Assembly (NCBI GenBank): GCA_903881475.1
Contig: CAIRTK010000015.1
Location: 1-64,000, forward strand
Reading direction: 5' to 3'
DNA length: 64,000 nucleotides
Origin: an uncultured Opitutia bacterium
GTDB taxonomy: Bacteria; Verrucomicrobiota; Verrucomicrobiia; Opitutales; Opitutaceae
The translations under genes and the position numbers were made by a program. A model generated the notes under the pieces. That model ran no database searches and was not told the origin of the DNA. It saw nothing but the letters and a program-made list of their open reading frames with translations. Each line of letters begins with the position of its first letter. Position 1 is the stretch's first letter. Of the stretch, positions 44,833-52,901 are shown piece by piece.

Positions 44833-47034
44833 ATGCATGCTTCCACCTTCTCCCTCCCGCGCCGCGCCGGCCTTCTTTGCGCCGGGGCGCTCCTCGCCCT
44901 CCCCGGGGTCCTGAAGGCCGCCGACGCCAACGCCGACGCCTTCCCGAACTTCGAGAGTTACATCAAGATCTCGGGCCAGGCGCCCATCATCACCGGTGAC
45001 AGCGCCGCCTTCGCCAACCGCACCGGCACGCCGACCTCCGGCGCCGCCGGCATCGAGGATCTCTATTACACCAAGGACGTGACCAAGGACACCACGCTGG
45101 TGATCAACGGCCGCGCCCTCGGTGGGACCGACGACTACCTCGCGAGCTTCAACTTCACGAAGAGCAATGTCGGCTCCGTCGAGGCGGGCTACAAGACGTT
45201 CCGCACCTTCTACGACGGCGTGGGCGGCTTCTTCCCGCTGGCCGACAAGTTCCAGCTCATGAGTCCCGAGCAGCTGCACGTGGACCGCGGCACTTTCTGG
45301 CTGACGGCGACCCTCGCGCTGCCCGACCGCCCGGTCTTCAAGCTCAGCTTCCGCGACGAGACCCGCAACGGCCAGAAGGACTCCACGGAGTGGGCCGCCA
45401 TCATCAATCCCAACGCGGTGATCGTGAACGGCGCCCTCGTGGGCACCGCCGTCCCGGCCAACACCCCCTTCGTCGCCCCCAATCTGCTGAACATCGACGA
45501 GCACCATCAGATCCTTGAGGGCAGCATGGTCGCGAACTTCGGCAAGACCACGGAGACCTTCAAGGTGACCGGGGACTGGGCCGACAATCAGGACGGCCGA
45601 TCCTACGTGAAGTATCCGGGCTCAACCGTGATCGTGGATCCCACCGTCACGGTGCTCGACGACCAGGAATTCTACAAATCCACGAGCTTCAAGCTGCTCA
45701 ACCAGACCGTGACCAAGTTCAACGAGGTCGTCGCCCTCGATGTCGGCCTTACCTATCAGCATGCCACGACCACCCTCGGTGGCAACTGGGTCACCCCGGC
45801 CTACAGCACCACGCTGAAAACGGTGTACTCCGCGGTCACCGCGGGCAGCATCTTTGGCGGCACCAAGCTGGATGACTATGTCGGCAACATCTTCCTGCGG
45901 CTTACGCCGGGCAAGAACTGGTCCGCCGACCTCGGCTTCCGCGACGAGTACAACGACACCACGAGCAAGGGCGGGTTTGTCACCACCAGCCTCGCCGCGG
46001 CGGCCACCAGCACCGCCAGCAGCAACTTCACCGTCGCGAACGACCTGACCTATTCGCACTACATCGACCACGTCGCCACGCCCGAGGTCACGGTGCAATA
46101 CCAGGGCTTCAACCAGGTCTCGCTGTATGCCACGTTCGACGACCGCATCAACCGGGGCACGCAGCACTGGGTCAATCCCTACGCTGCCAGCACCACCGCC
46201 GGCATCACCGGAGTGGTGACGACTGCCGGGGCCCCGATCGGATCGGTTTTCTATCAGGATGCCAACCAGGACAACGAGGACGCCAAGGTCGGCGCCATCT
46301 GGAACGCCTCCAAGGAGTTCACATTCCGCGCCGAGGTCTTCCGCAAGGACCACCAGAATCGCTTCATCGGCGCCAACGATTACATCGGCACGGGAAGTTA
46401 CGGCGCGCTCTACGCCACCGGTTACACCTTCACCGGCGTCAAGCTCACCGTCGCCTACCGGCCGATTCCGGAGCTGGCGTTCACCACGCGCTACCAGCCG
46501 CAGAGCGGCAACATGTCCGTCCTCGCCAATGCCGTCACGGGCGGCTCGGGCAACGAGGCCACCTCCGGCCGCGCCAAGACCCAGCTGATCAGCGAGACCG
46601 TGGACTGGAATCCCACGACCCGGGTCTATGTGCAGGGCAACGTCAACCTGAACTACAACTACATCCAGACCGCGTATCCGGCCGTGGTGGTTTCCACCAC
46701 GACGAACATTCCCACGCCGATCCAGAACTCCAACAACAACTACGTCACCGCCAGCGCGCTCTTCGGCTTCGTGCTCGACCCGCGGACGGATGCGCAGCTG
46801 CAGGGCTTCTGGACGAAGGCCGACAACTACAACCCGCAGATCGCGGCCGGCGGCCAGCCCTATGGCGCCAGCTTCGACGAGCGGAGTGTGGTGGCCGGGG
46901 TGAAGTACAAGTTCTCCGACCGCGTCCTGGGCGAAGCCAAGGGCGGCTATCTGCAACGGACCGACGCCACCACGGGCAACTTCACGAACTACCGCGGCCC
47001 GCTCTTCTATGTCTCGCTGACCTGCGCGCTCTGA
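44833..47034 (+). CDS. MtrB/PioB-like outer-membrane beta-barrel
   Basis: A 733-residue protein with a signal peptide (RRAGLLCAGALLALPGVLKAA) and then alternating polar/hydrophobic strands typical of large barrels (TLVINGRALGGTDDYLASFN, EVTVQYQGFNQVSLYATFDD, KTQLISETVDWNPTTRVYVQ), ending in an aromatic-containing strand LFYVSLTCAL. It resembles the MtrB/PioB family that sheaths a multihaem cytochrome. Partner of the preceding octahaem protein. The CXXC sometimes found near the MtrB N-terminus is not seen. No outer-surface decahaem (MtrC) gene is adjacent. Confidence 0.82.
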   Translation: MHASTFSLPRRAGLLCAGALLALPGVLKAADANADAFPNFESYIKISGQAPIITGDSAAFANRTGTPTSGAAGIEDLYYTKDVTKDTTLVINGRALGGTDDYLASFNFTKSNVGSVEAGYKTFRTFYDGVGGFFPLADKFQLMSPEQLHVDRGTFWLTATLALPDRPVFKLSFRDETRNGQKDSTEWAAIINPNAVIVNGALVGTAVPANTPFVAPNLLNIDEHHQILEGSMVANFGKTTETFKVTGDWADNQDGRSYVKYPGSTVIVDPTVTVLDDQEFYKSTSFKLLNQTVTKFNEVVALDVGLTYQHATTTLGGNWVTPAYSTTLKTVYSAVTAGSIFGGTKLDDYVGNIFLRLTPGKNWSADLGFRDEYNDTTSKGGFVTTSLAAAATSTASSNFTVANDLTYSHYIDHVATPEVTVQYQGFNQVSLYATFDDRINRGTQHWVNPYAASTTAGITGVVTTAGAPIGSVFYQDANQDNEDAKVGAIWNASKEFTFRAEVFRKDHQNRFIGANDYIGTGSYGALYATGYTFTGVKLTVAYRPIPELAFTTRYQPQSGNMSVLANAVTGGSGNEATSGRAKTQLISETVDWNPTTRVYVQGNVNLNYNYIQTAYPAVVVSTTTNIPTPIQNSNNNYVTASALFGFVLDPRTDAQLQGFWTKADNYNPQIAAGGQPYGASFDERSVVAGVKYKFSDRVLGEAKGGYLQRTDATTGNFTNYRGPLFYVSLTCAL

Positions 47035-47054
47035 CCTCTCCGGCGTGCCGCCGT

Positions 47055-47078
47055 GATCCCGGGCTTCGGCCCGGGATC
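47055..47078. terminator. Strong hairpin after the porin gene
   Basis: A perfect 10-bp stem GATCCCGGGC / GCCCGGGATC with a TTCG tetraloop, 20 bases after the barrel stop codon. There is no U-tract, so it may stabilise the 3' end rather than be a classical terminator. Confidence 0.6.
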
Positions 47079-47231
47079 CACGACCGGGGACGGCCCGCCC
47101 GATTCCGACAGCTATCCGACCACCCGGTCAGACCGTTACCCCAGCTCCACCCCACCCGCTCCACTGAAGCAGCTAGGTCCCTGATCTGGCTGGCTTCGTG
47201 AGGGCACCGATTTCAGCAGTCATGCCGGCCG

Positions 47232-48878
47232 ATGAATGCCAGCCATCCGAGCACCTCGGAAAACGATGCGGTTCGCCGACTCGCCCGGCTTGAGGCGCGG
47301 GTCGCACAGCTTGAGGCCCGCGCCGGCCTGCCCGCCGACACGGAACCGACGGCGACTTCCCGTGCCGTCGCCGAGCCGCCGTCCAGTGTGCCTAGCGGGG
47401 ACGATCTTGAGTTGAAGGTTGGCCAGGACTGGTTCGCCCGGATCGGCATCGGTGTGCTCGCCCTGGGGGCCGGCTTCACCCTGTCCCTGCCCTATGCCAG
47501 CCTGCCCGCTGCCCTCCCCTCGCTGACCGGCCTGGGACTTGCGGCCGGACTCTTCGCCGTGGCCTGGGGATGGCGGGACTCGTTCGAACTCGTCGCCTCC
47601 TATCTTCGCGGGGTGGCGATGGCCCTGCTTTATTTCGCCATCCTGCGCCTGTATTTCTTCAGTCCGCGGCCCTTGCTTACCACCGGCACGTTTGCCGGCC
47701 AGGCCGTGCTCGTCTTCGCGGTCGCCATCAACCTGATCATCGCGTGGCGGCGCCGGTCGCCGTGGCTGCTCGCGCTGGCCTTGCTCACGGGCTGCCTCAC
47801 GGCAATCGCCGTCGGGAGCACAGGATTTGTGCTGCCGGTCCTCGGGTTGCTGTCGGCGCTGGTGGTGGCTTTCAGTGCGCGGGGTGGCTGGCCGGCCCTC
47901 TGGCTCGCCTTCATGCCGGTCCTGTACGCAACTTACCTGGCTTGGGCGCTGAACGATCCGCTGCTCGGCCGGCCTTTGCAGTTCATCCCCGCCCCGGCCG
48001 GCCCCGCCTGCGTGCTGCTGATGGCCGCGGTCCTCGCCTCCGGCCCCCTGTGGTGGCGCAGCCCCGCGGCGGACGAAGGCGGCGGCCCGGCCGGCGCCCT
48101 CTTGAACTGCGCGCTGGGCTACGGGGTCTTCCTGATTCATACGCTCGGCGGGCCCGGCAGCGGTTTCGCCACCGCCCACCTGGCCGCGGCGATGGTCCTG
48201 TTCGGCCTCGCGGTGCTGTTCCGGCTGCGCGCACCCGGCCGGGTCGCGCCTTTCCTCTATGCCATGACGGGCAACCTGGCGCTCAGCGTGGCCATCCTCA
48301 AGCTCTCGACCGTGCCGGACGTCTTCGTCTGGCTTTCGCTGCAGAGCGTGCTCGTGGTCGCTGCGGCGACCTGGTTCCGCTCGCGTTTCATGGTCGTGGC
48401 CAACTTTCTCATCTTCGCCCTCATCGTGGTCGGCTACGTCGTGATGGCGGCGCGGGAGTCCGGCATCAGCCTCGGCTTCGGCATCGTCGCACTCGGGAGC
48501 GCCCGCATCCTGCACTGGCAGAAAGACCGCCTGGAGCTGAGGACGGAACTGATGCGGAACGCCTACCTGCTCGGCGCCTTCGTCGTGTTTCCGTACGCGC
48601 TCCTTCACCTCGTGCCGCCCGGCGGGGTCGGCTTTGCCTGGGTGGGCCTCGCGCTGTTCTACTACCTCATGAACCTGATCGTCCGGAGCCCCAAGTTCCG
48701 CTGGATGGGCCATGCCACGCTGCTGCTCACGACCGGCTACCTGCTCATGGTCGGCACCAGCCGCCTCGAGCCGGTTTACCGCGTGCTGTCCTTCCTCGTG
48801 CTCGGCACGGTTCTCCTGGGGGTGTCACTGCTCTTCACGCGGCTCCACCGGCGCCCGCGGTCAGCCCCCGGGTCCTGA
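47232..48878 (+). CDS. DUF2339-like polytopic membrane protein
   Basis: A 548-residue membrane protein of unknown function. An N-terminal short coiled coil (RRLARLEARVAQLEARAG) is followed by a disordered linker, the conserved-looking LELKVGQDWFARIGIGVLALG, and about 14-16 hydrophobic helices. This layout matches DUF2339 proteins, which are usually longer. It is transcribed alone between the porin gene and the convergent NrfD operon. No operator of the 21-bp family is seen before it. Confidence 0.78.
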   Translation: MNASHPSTSENDAVRRLARLEARVAQLEARAGLPADTEPTATSRAVAEPPSSVPSGDDLELKVGQDWFARIGIGVLALGAGFTLSLPYASLPAALPSLTGLGLAAGLFAVAWGWRDSFELVASYLRGVAMALLYFAILRLYFFSPRPLLTTGTFAGQAVLVFAVAINLIIAWRRRSPWLLALALLTGCLTAIAVGSTGFVLPVLGLLSALVVAFSARGGWPALWLAFMPVLYATYLAWALNDPLLGRPLQFIPAPAGPACVLLMAAVLASGPLWWRSPAADEGGGPAGALLNCALGYGVFLIHTLGGPGSGFATAHLAAAMVLFGLAVLFRLRAPGRVAPFLYAMTGNLALSVAILKLSTVPDVFVWLSLQSVLVVAAATWFRSRFMVVANFLIFALIVVGYVVMAARESGISLGFGIVALGSARILHWQKDRLELRTELMRNAYLLGAFVVFPYALLHLVPPGGVGFAWVGLALFYYLMNLIVRSPKFRWMGHATLLLTTGYLLMVGTSRLEPVYRVLSFLVLGTVLLGVSLLFTRLHRRPRSAPGS

Positions 48879-48913
48879 GGGCCGGCTTGCAGCCGGCCTC
48901 GATCCAGCGCAGC

Positions 48914-49420
48914 TCACCCGCCGCTACAACCGCCGCCTCCGCAGGTGCAGCCGCTGTTGTCCTCGGGCGCTGGCGGTGTGTCCTCGGTGCCCAATTGGCC
49001 CGCAAGCTCACACAGCTGGTCATAATATTCGTCCCGGGTCAGTCCCAGGGCGCCCGCCCCGAAGGTCTCGGCGTCGCCCGCCGAGGCAAACCCGCCATAG
49101 TTCAGCGCCACGAGCTGGTAGAGCACCAGGGCGGGAACGCGGTCGAGCTGCGTCTCGAAAACCGGGTGCACGTACATCGTGAAGCCGTCCTCCGGCTGCT
49201 CCGTCTTGGGCATGGGATGAGCGAACTCGCCGGGCAGCAGGGGCGTAGCGTCGAACACGATCTCGCACGGATAGCGCACGTAGGCGCGGTCCGCCAGCAG
49301 CCGCGGCAGGTCCTCCCAGCCGAGCACCGGGCCGTATTTCAGGTAAATCTCGACGCCCTTGGCCTCAACGTGCCCGGTGAGCGACTGCCTGGCATCATCC
49401 GCGGTGAGTTGCTTCGACAT
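48914..49420 (-). CDS. Unknown protein with Cys/Gly-rich tail in the NrfD operon
   Basis: A 168-residue soluble protein, last gene of the minus-strand electron-transfer operon, 6 bases after the NrfD gene. I do not recognise a family. The body contains KYGPVLGWEDLPRLLADRAYVRYPCEIVFDA and VLYQLVALNYGGF, with a predicted mixed fold and no signal peptide, so it is probably cytoplasmic. The last 12 residues form CTCGGGGCSGG, which could bind a metal. Its position suggests assembly or regulation of the NrfD complex, but that is inference. Confidence 0.75.
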   Translation of the reverse strand: MSKQLTADDARQSLTGHVEAKGVEIYLKYGPVLGWEDLPRLLADRAYVRYPCEIVFDATPLLPGEFAHPMPKTEQPEDGFTMYVHPVFETQLDRVPALVLYQLVALNYGGFASAGDAETFGAGALGLTRDEYYDQLCELAGQLGTEDTPPAPEDNSGCTCGGGGCSGG

Positions 49421-49426
49421 GGCGGA

Positions 49427-50707
49427 TCAGTGGGGACTCGCCCCGGACACCGGCGCCTCGGGTTCGTCGCCCTGGATTTCCGGCTGGCCTTCGTTCGACT
49501 GGGCGATGCGGCCCTGCAGGATCGGCACGGACATCCGCAGGAAGAGGGTATAGCAAAGCAGCCCGAACGCCCAGATGCCCAGGCAGACGAGGGTCTCGTT
49601 GAGGGAGGGCACATACTCGACGATCGCGCCGAGCGGCGTGGGAATGAATCCCGGGATGACCAGGCCCATCCCCTTCTCGATCCAAATGCCCACGATGCTC
49701 AGCACGCACGCGACATCGAGCCAGCGGAGGCTCCGGCTGACGGGCATCACCAAGATGACCATCGCGATGAGATTGAAGGTGATGGCGGTCCAGATCCACG
49801 GCACGAGGGCGTGATAGCCGTGCAGGCCGACAAACAGGTAGCGCGCCGACACCCCGTGGGTCGTGCCGGAGTAGAACTCCTTGAACACCTCGCAGACGAG
49901 GAGGAACACATTGATGATCATCGAGACCTGGACGATGCTGCGCAGGGTGAGCAGCGCCTTGTCAGTGATCCGGTAATGCGTGAAGTGGCGGATGATCTGC
50001 AGCGCGAGAATGATGATCGCCGGACCGGCGGTGAACGCCGAGGCGAGGAACCGCGGGCCGACGATCGAGGCGTTCCAGAAAGGCCGCCCGCCCAAACCAA
50101 CATAAAGGAAGGCGGTCACGGTGTGGATCGAGACGGCCCAGATGATGGCCGTGAAAACAAAGGGAATGTAGAACCATTTGCCGGGTTTCCGGTTCTGGTA
50201 GCGGCAATACAACAGATAGCCGCAGATGTGGACGTTCAGGAGCAGGTAGCCGTTCAGCACGATGACGTCCCAGCTGAGCATGGACCGCGGGAAGTTCAGC
50301 TGGCCCACCCCCGGGATCAGGTGCCAGAAGCGGTCGGGCCGGCCGAGATCCACCGTCACAAACGCGAGGCACATGATAATGGCGGCGACCGCCAGCAATT
50401 CGCCGAAGATGACGAGATCATGCAGCTCCTCGTTGTCGTAGATGTACACGGGAATGACCATCATGACCGCCGCGGCGGCGACGCCGACGAGGAAGGTGAA
50501 GTTGGCAATGTAGACGCCCCAGGAAACCTCGTCGCTCATGCCGGTGACGATGAGGCCGTGGACCAGCTGCTTGGCGTAGGCGTTGAGCCCGAGCAGGCTG
50601 ATGACCGTCAGCGCGCCCATCCAGGCATAGTAGCGCCAGTCGCCGACAAACGCGATGCGGGCGCAGCGCTGGAGGAACACGAGGTAATTGCGGGCCGCGA
50701 TGATCAT
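49427..50707 (-). CDS. NrfD/PsrC-family quinone-interacting membrane subunit
   Basis: A 426-residue protein with about ten membrane helices, close in style to DsrP/HmcC-type NrfD proteins. Typical segments are GVYIANFTFLVGVAAAAVMMVIP, VTVDLGRPDRFWHLIPG and FPRSMLSWDVIVLNGYL. It exchanges electrons between quinones and the periplasmic Fe-S subunit. The track ORF starts 198 bases upstream; the ATG at 50707 overlaps the Fe-S gene stop by four bases (ATGA). A hydrophilic C-terminal tail follows the last helix. Confidence 0.92.
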   Translation of the reverse strand: MIIAARNYLVFLQRCARIAFVGDWRYYAWMGALTVISLLGLNAYAKQLVHGLIVTGMSDEVSWGVYIANFTFLVGVAAAAVMMVIPVYIYDNEELHDLVIFGELLAVAAIIMCLAFVTVDLGRPDRFWHLIPGVGQLNFPRSMLSWDVIVLNGYLLLNVHICGYLLYCRYQNRKPGKWFYIPFVFTAIIWAVSIHTVTAFLYVGLGGRPFWNASIVGPRFLASAFTAGPAIIILALQIIRHFTHYRITDKALLTLRSIVQVSMIINVFLLVCEVFKEFYSGTTHGVSARYLFVGLHGYHALVPWIWTAITFNLIAMVILVMPVSRSLRWLDVACVLSIVGIWIEKGMGLVIPGFIPTPLGAIVEYVPSLNETLVCLGIWAFGLLCYTLFLRMSVPILQGRIAQSNEGQPEIQGDEPEAPVSGASPH

Positions 50708-51648
50708 TTGTCGAAGTAGTAGAAGAAGCGCGGCGAGGTGCCCATTTCCTCCTTGAGTTGGATGAAGACGCGTTTCTCGCGCAGAATGTAGGAAACCTCG
50801 CTCTCGGGATCCAGGATGTTGCCGAACTTGCGGGCGCCGACGGGACAGACCTCGAGGCAGGCCGGATAGCGGCCGGCGCGCGTGCGCTGGATGCAGAAGT
50901 GGCACTTCTCCATCACGCCCTGCTTCCGCGGCCGGTTGCCGAGGTAGGACATGTTGGGGTTGAGGCGCTCCTTCGGGATCTCGGGCTTCGTGAAATTAAA
51001 GCGCCGCGCCCAGTAGGGGCAGGCCGCCTCGCAGTAGCGGCAGCCGATGCACCAGTCGTAGTCGATGACCGTGATGCCGTCCTTTTCCTGCCACGTGGCG
51101 TTGACCGGGCAGACCTTCACGCACGGCGGGTTGTGGCACTGCTGACATTGCACCGGCATGTAGAAAAATCCTTTCTCCGGCACCTGCTTGGCGTCGTAGG
51201 TGTGGTCGCCCTTCTCGACGTCCATCGAGCCGTGCGGCATCTTCAGCACGCGGATATACTGGATCTCCGGGTTGCGCGACTGGTTGTTCTCGGCGACGCA
51301 CGCATGGACGCACTTCCGGCAGCCGATGCAGCGGGTGAGATTGAGGCAGTAAACAAACTCGACGCCGTCCATCGGCTTGAGGTCGCGGACATGCGGCCGG
51401 ATGCCGTATTCCTTCTGCACCTCGCCCTCAATCCGCGCGATGACCTTCGCCATGTCATCGGGCGTCAGCTCCTTGTAGTACTTCTGGAGAAATTGCTCGG
51501 TGGAGGTGTAGTCGCCCATTTCGCGCAGGGGCGCGAGGCTCGCAGCGAGGGCGGTAAGCCCGCCGAACGCGGCACAGCCGCGGAGAAAACTGCGGCGCGA
51601 AAAGGCCGCGTCGGAGGTTTGGTCAGGCGGTGGAGTGAGCGTGGGCAT
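50704..51648 (-). CDS. Tat-exported four-cluster ferredoxin subunit (DsrO/NrfC-like)
   Basis: A 314-residue periplasmic electron carrier. The Tat signal is FSRRSFLRGCAAFGGLTALAA. Cysteine groups for four [4Fe-4S] clusters are CIGCRKCVHAC, CQQCHNPPCVKVCP, CIGCRYCEAACP and CHFCIQ...CLEVCP. It would pass electrons between the NrfD protein and the tetrahaem cytochrome. The start ATG at 51648 follows the tetrahaem gene stop by one base; the longer track ORF overlaps that gene. Confidence 0.93.
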   Translation of the reverse strand: MPTLTPPPDQTSDAAFSRRSFLRGCAAFGGLTALAASLAPLREMGDYTSTEQFLQKYYKELTPDDMAKVIARIEGEVQKEYGIRPHVRDLKPMDGVEFVYCLNLTRCIGCRKCVHACVAENNQSRNPEIQYIRVLKMPHGSMDVEKGDHTYDAKQVPEKGFFYMPVQCQQCHNPPCVKVCPVNATWQEKDGITVIDYDWCIGCRYCEAACPYWARRFNFTKPEIPKERLNPNMSYLGNRPRKQGVMEKCHFCIQRTRAGRYPACLEVCPVGARKFGNILDPESEVSYILREKRVFIQLKEEMGTSPRFFYYFDK

Positions 51649-51649
51649 G

Positions 51650-52297
51650 TCAGGGGGTGGTTTCAACCGGCGGAGGTGAACCCACGGGACCGTGCAGGGA
51701 GTGCGGGCCGGGCGCGGGCTCGCGCGTGGGGATGCGCGGCGCATGCGGGTTGTGGCAGTTGGCGCAGCTCAGGCGCTGCATGGCCCCGAGGTTACGGTCC
51801 CAATAGCCGCTGGTGCGGCCGTGCGCGCCGGCCTCCCAGTCGCGCAGGTTCGGGCCGTGGCAGCTCCCGCACAGCTGCGGGATGTTGTCGAACCCTACCT
51901 CGCGGCCGTCGCGCACCTGCAACGTCAGCAGGTTCTGCTCGTTGTGACAGTTGTAGCAGAGGTTGTTCCGGTCATGGGCGCCGTGGCCCATCACGATATC
52001 CGAGTGCTCCTTCGGGATGATGATCTTGTGGTTCAGGTCGTAGCGGATCGGCGGCGGCTTGTTCTTCTCATGGCAGCCGTAGCAGTCGTAGTCCGAGAGG
52101 TCCTGGTTGGTCCTGACCAAGTCGGCATAGGTCTGGCGCCAAGGCGCCGTCGAGAGGAACTTCGGGTCCACCAACGGTATGACCTGGCGCGGGACCGGAC
52201 GCCCTCCCGCACTGACGAGGAAAAAGGCCCCTAAGCCGAGGAAGACCACGGTGAGCACCGCAAGCCACGCATTGGTGCTGGCGTTTCGATTTAGCAT
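51650..52297 (-). CDS. Tetrahaem c-type cytochrome, membrane-anchored
   Basis: A 215-residue cytochrome with an N-terminal anchor (WLAVLTVVFLGLGAFFLVSA) and four haem sites: CYGCH, CYNCH, CGSCH and CANCH. The proline-rich C-terminus (about 30 residues) looks flexible. It probably links the NrfD/Fe-S pair to the small cytochrome c encoded 34 bases upstream. It recalls DsrJ of DsrMKJOP complexes, which has three haems; no sulphite-reduction gene is present. Confidence 0.9.
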   Translation of the reverse strand: MLNRNASTNAWLAVLTVVFLGLGAFFLVSAGGRPVPRQVIPLVDPKFLSTAPWRQTYADLVRTNQDLSDYDCYGCHEKNKPPPIRYDLNHKIIIPKEHSDIVMGHGAHDRNNLCYNCHNEQNLLTLQVRDGREVGFDNIPQLCGSCHGPNLRDWEAGAHGRTSGYWDRNLGAMQRLSCANCHNPHAPRIPTREPAPGPHSLHGPVGSPPPVETTP

Positions 52298-52331
52298 CGG
52301 AAAATAGATGCGGTCCGCGCCGGCGGGCCGG

Positions 52332-52661
52332 TTACGGCTTCAGGGAGCGGACGAACGGGACAAGCGCCTTGATGTCGTCGTCGGACAGGCCCTCGATCGC
52401 CTTCATGGTGGTTTTGCCGCTGGCGTCGGTCCGCCCGAGCTTCACCGCCTTGAACACGTCGTCGTCGGTGAACTTGGCCTGAACCTTCGGATCGCTCAGG
52501 TCGAGGATGCCCAGCTTGTGACCCATCTTGGTGTCGCCCTTGCCATCCGGACCGTGGCATTTGGCGCAGGACTGTTTCCAGCTTGCGGCGGCGTCGGCGC
52601 CGTGCAGGGAAAGTGCGGTGGTGGCGGCAGCGAGAAGAAGGAGGCGGGGAATCGTTTTCAT
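52332..52661 (-). CDS. Monohaem cytochrome c, periplasmic
   Basis: A 109-residue class I cytochrome with signal peptide (MKTIPRLLLLAAATTALSLHGADA) and haem site CAKCHGPDGKGD; the axial methionine is probably in KTTMKAIEGL. First gene of the run cytochrome, tetrahaem, Fe-S, NrfD, unknown. Similar in size and plan to the cytochrome at 18215, so the two may be paralogues serving different partners. Confidence 0.93.
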   Translation of the reverse strand: MKTIPRLLLLAAATTALSLHGADAAASWKQSCAKCHGPDGKGDTKMGHKLGILDLSDPKVQAKFTDDDVFKAVKLGRTDASGKTTMKAIEGLSDDDIKALVPFVRSLKP

Positions 52662-52746
52662 GAGGCTAATTGCGTGGGCTGGCAGAAGGTTTGGGGTTGG
52701 AAGACTCGGTAACGAACTGAGTATCGCCGAACCGGCTTCACGCCGC

Positions 52747-52780
52747 TCGTCCTATCTTGGCCGGCATGCCGCATTTATTG
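52747..52780 (-). promoter_or_regulatory. Weak paired 21-bp operator upstream of the NrfD operon
   Basis: On the minus strand: CAATAAATGCGGC then CAAGATAGGACGA, 21 bp apart, 86 bases before the cytochrome ATG. First half-site good at TGCGG, second only CAAG. Confidence 0.4.
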
Positions 52781-52834
52781 CTTAACGCGCCACGGTGATT
52801 GGCGGGGCCTACATTTCCCCCTCCTCCTGGAAAA

Positions 52835-52868
52835 CAAAATGTGCGCATCCCTGAGCTAAATGCGCGCA
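52835..52868 (+). promoter_or_regulatory. Paired 21-bp operator upstream of hemG
   Basis: CAAAATGTGCGCA (52835) and CTAAATGCGCGCA (52856), starts 21 bp apart, 34 bases before the hemG GTG. The first half-site has a perfect TGCGCA; the second differs at two positions of the core. Confidence 0.65.
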
Positions 52869-52901
52869 GCTGTCACCGGTGGTCCGGTGTAGGGTCAACC
52901 T

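Noticed and set aside
44013-47034. Complete Mtr system with surface MtrC
   Set aside because: No third exported multihaem gene follows the barrel; the next gene is a DUF2339 membrane protein.
47570-50719. 1049-residue plus-strand ORF across the DUF2339 and NrfD genes
   Set aside because: It is a frame shadow of the DUF2339 gene joined to an antisense shadow of the NrfD gene; composition is His/Arg/Gly-rich with no domain.
51650-52661. Nitrite reductase NrfA or sulphite-reduction genes accompanying NrfD
   Set aside because: The cytochromes here have one and four haems and no CXXCK or sirohaem motif, so no catalytic subunit can be claimed.
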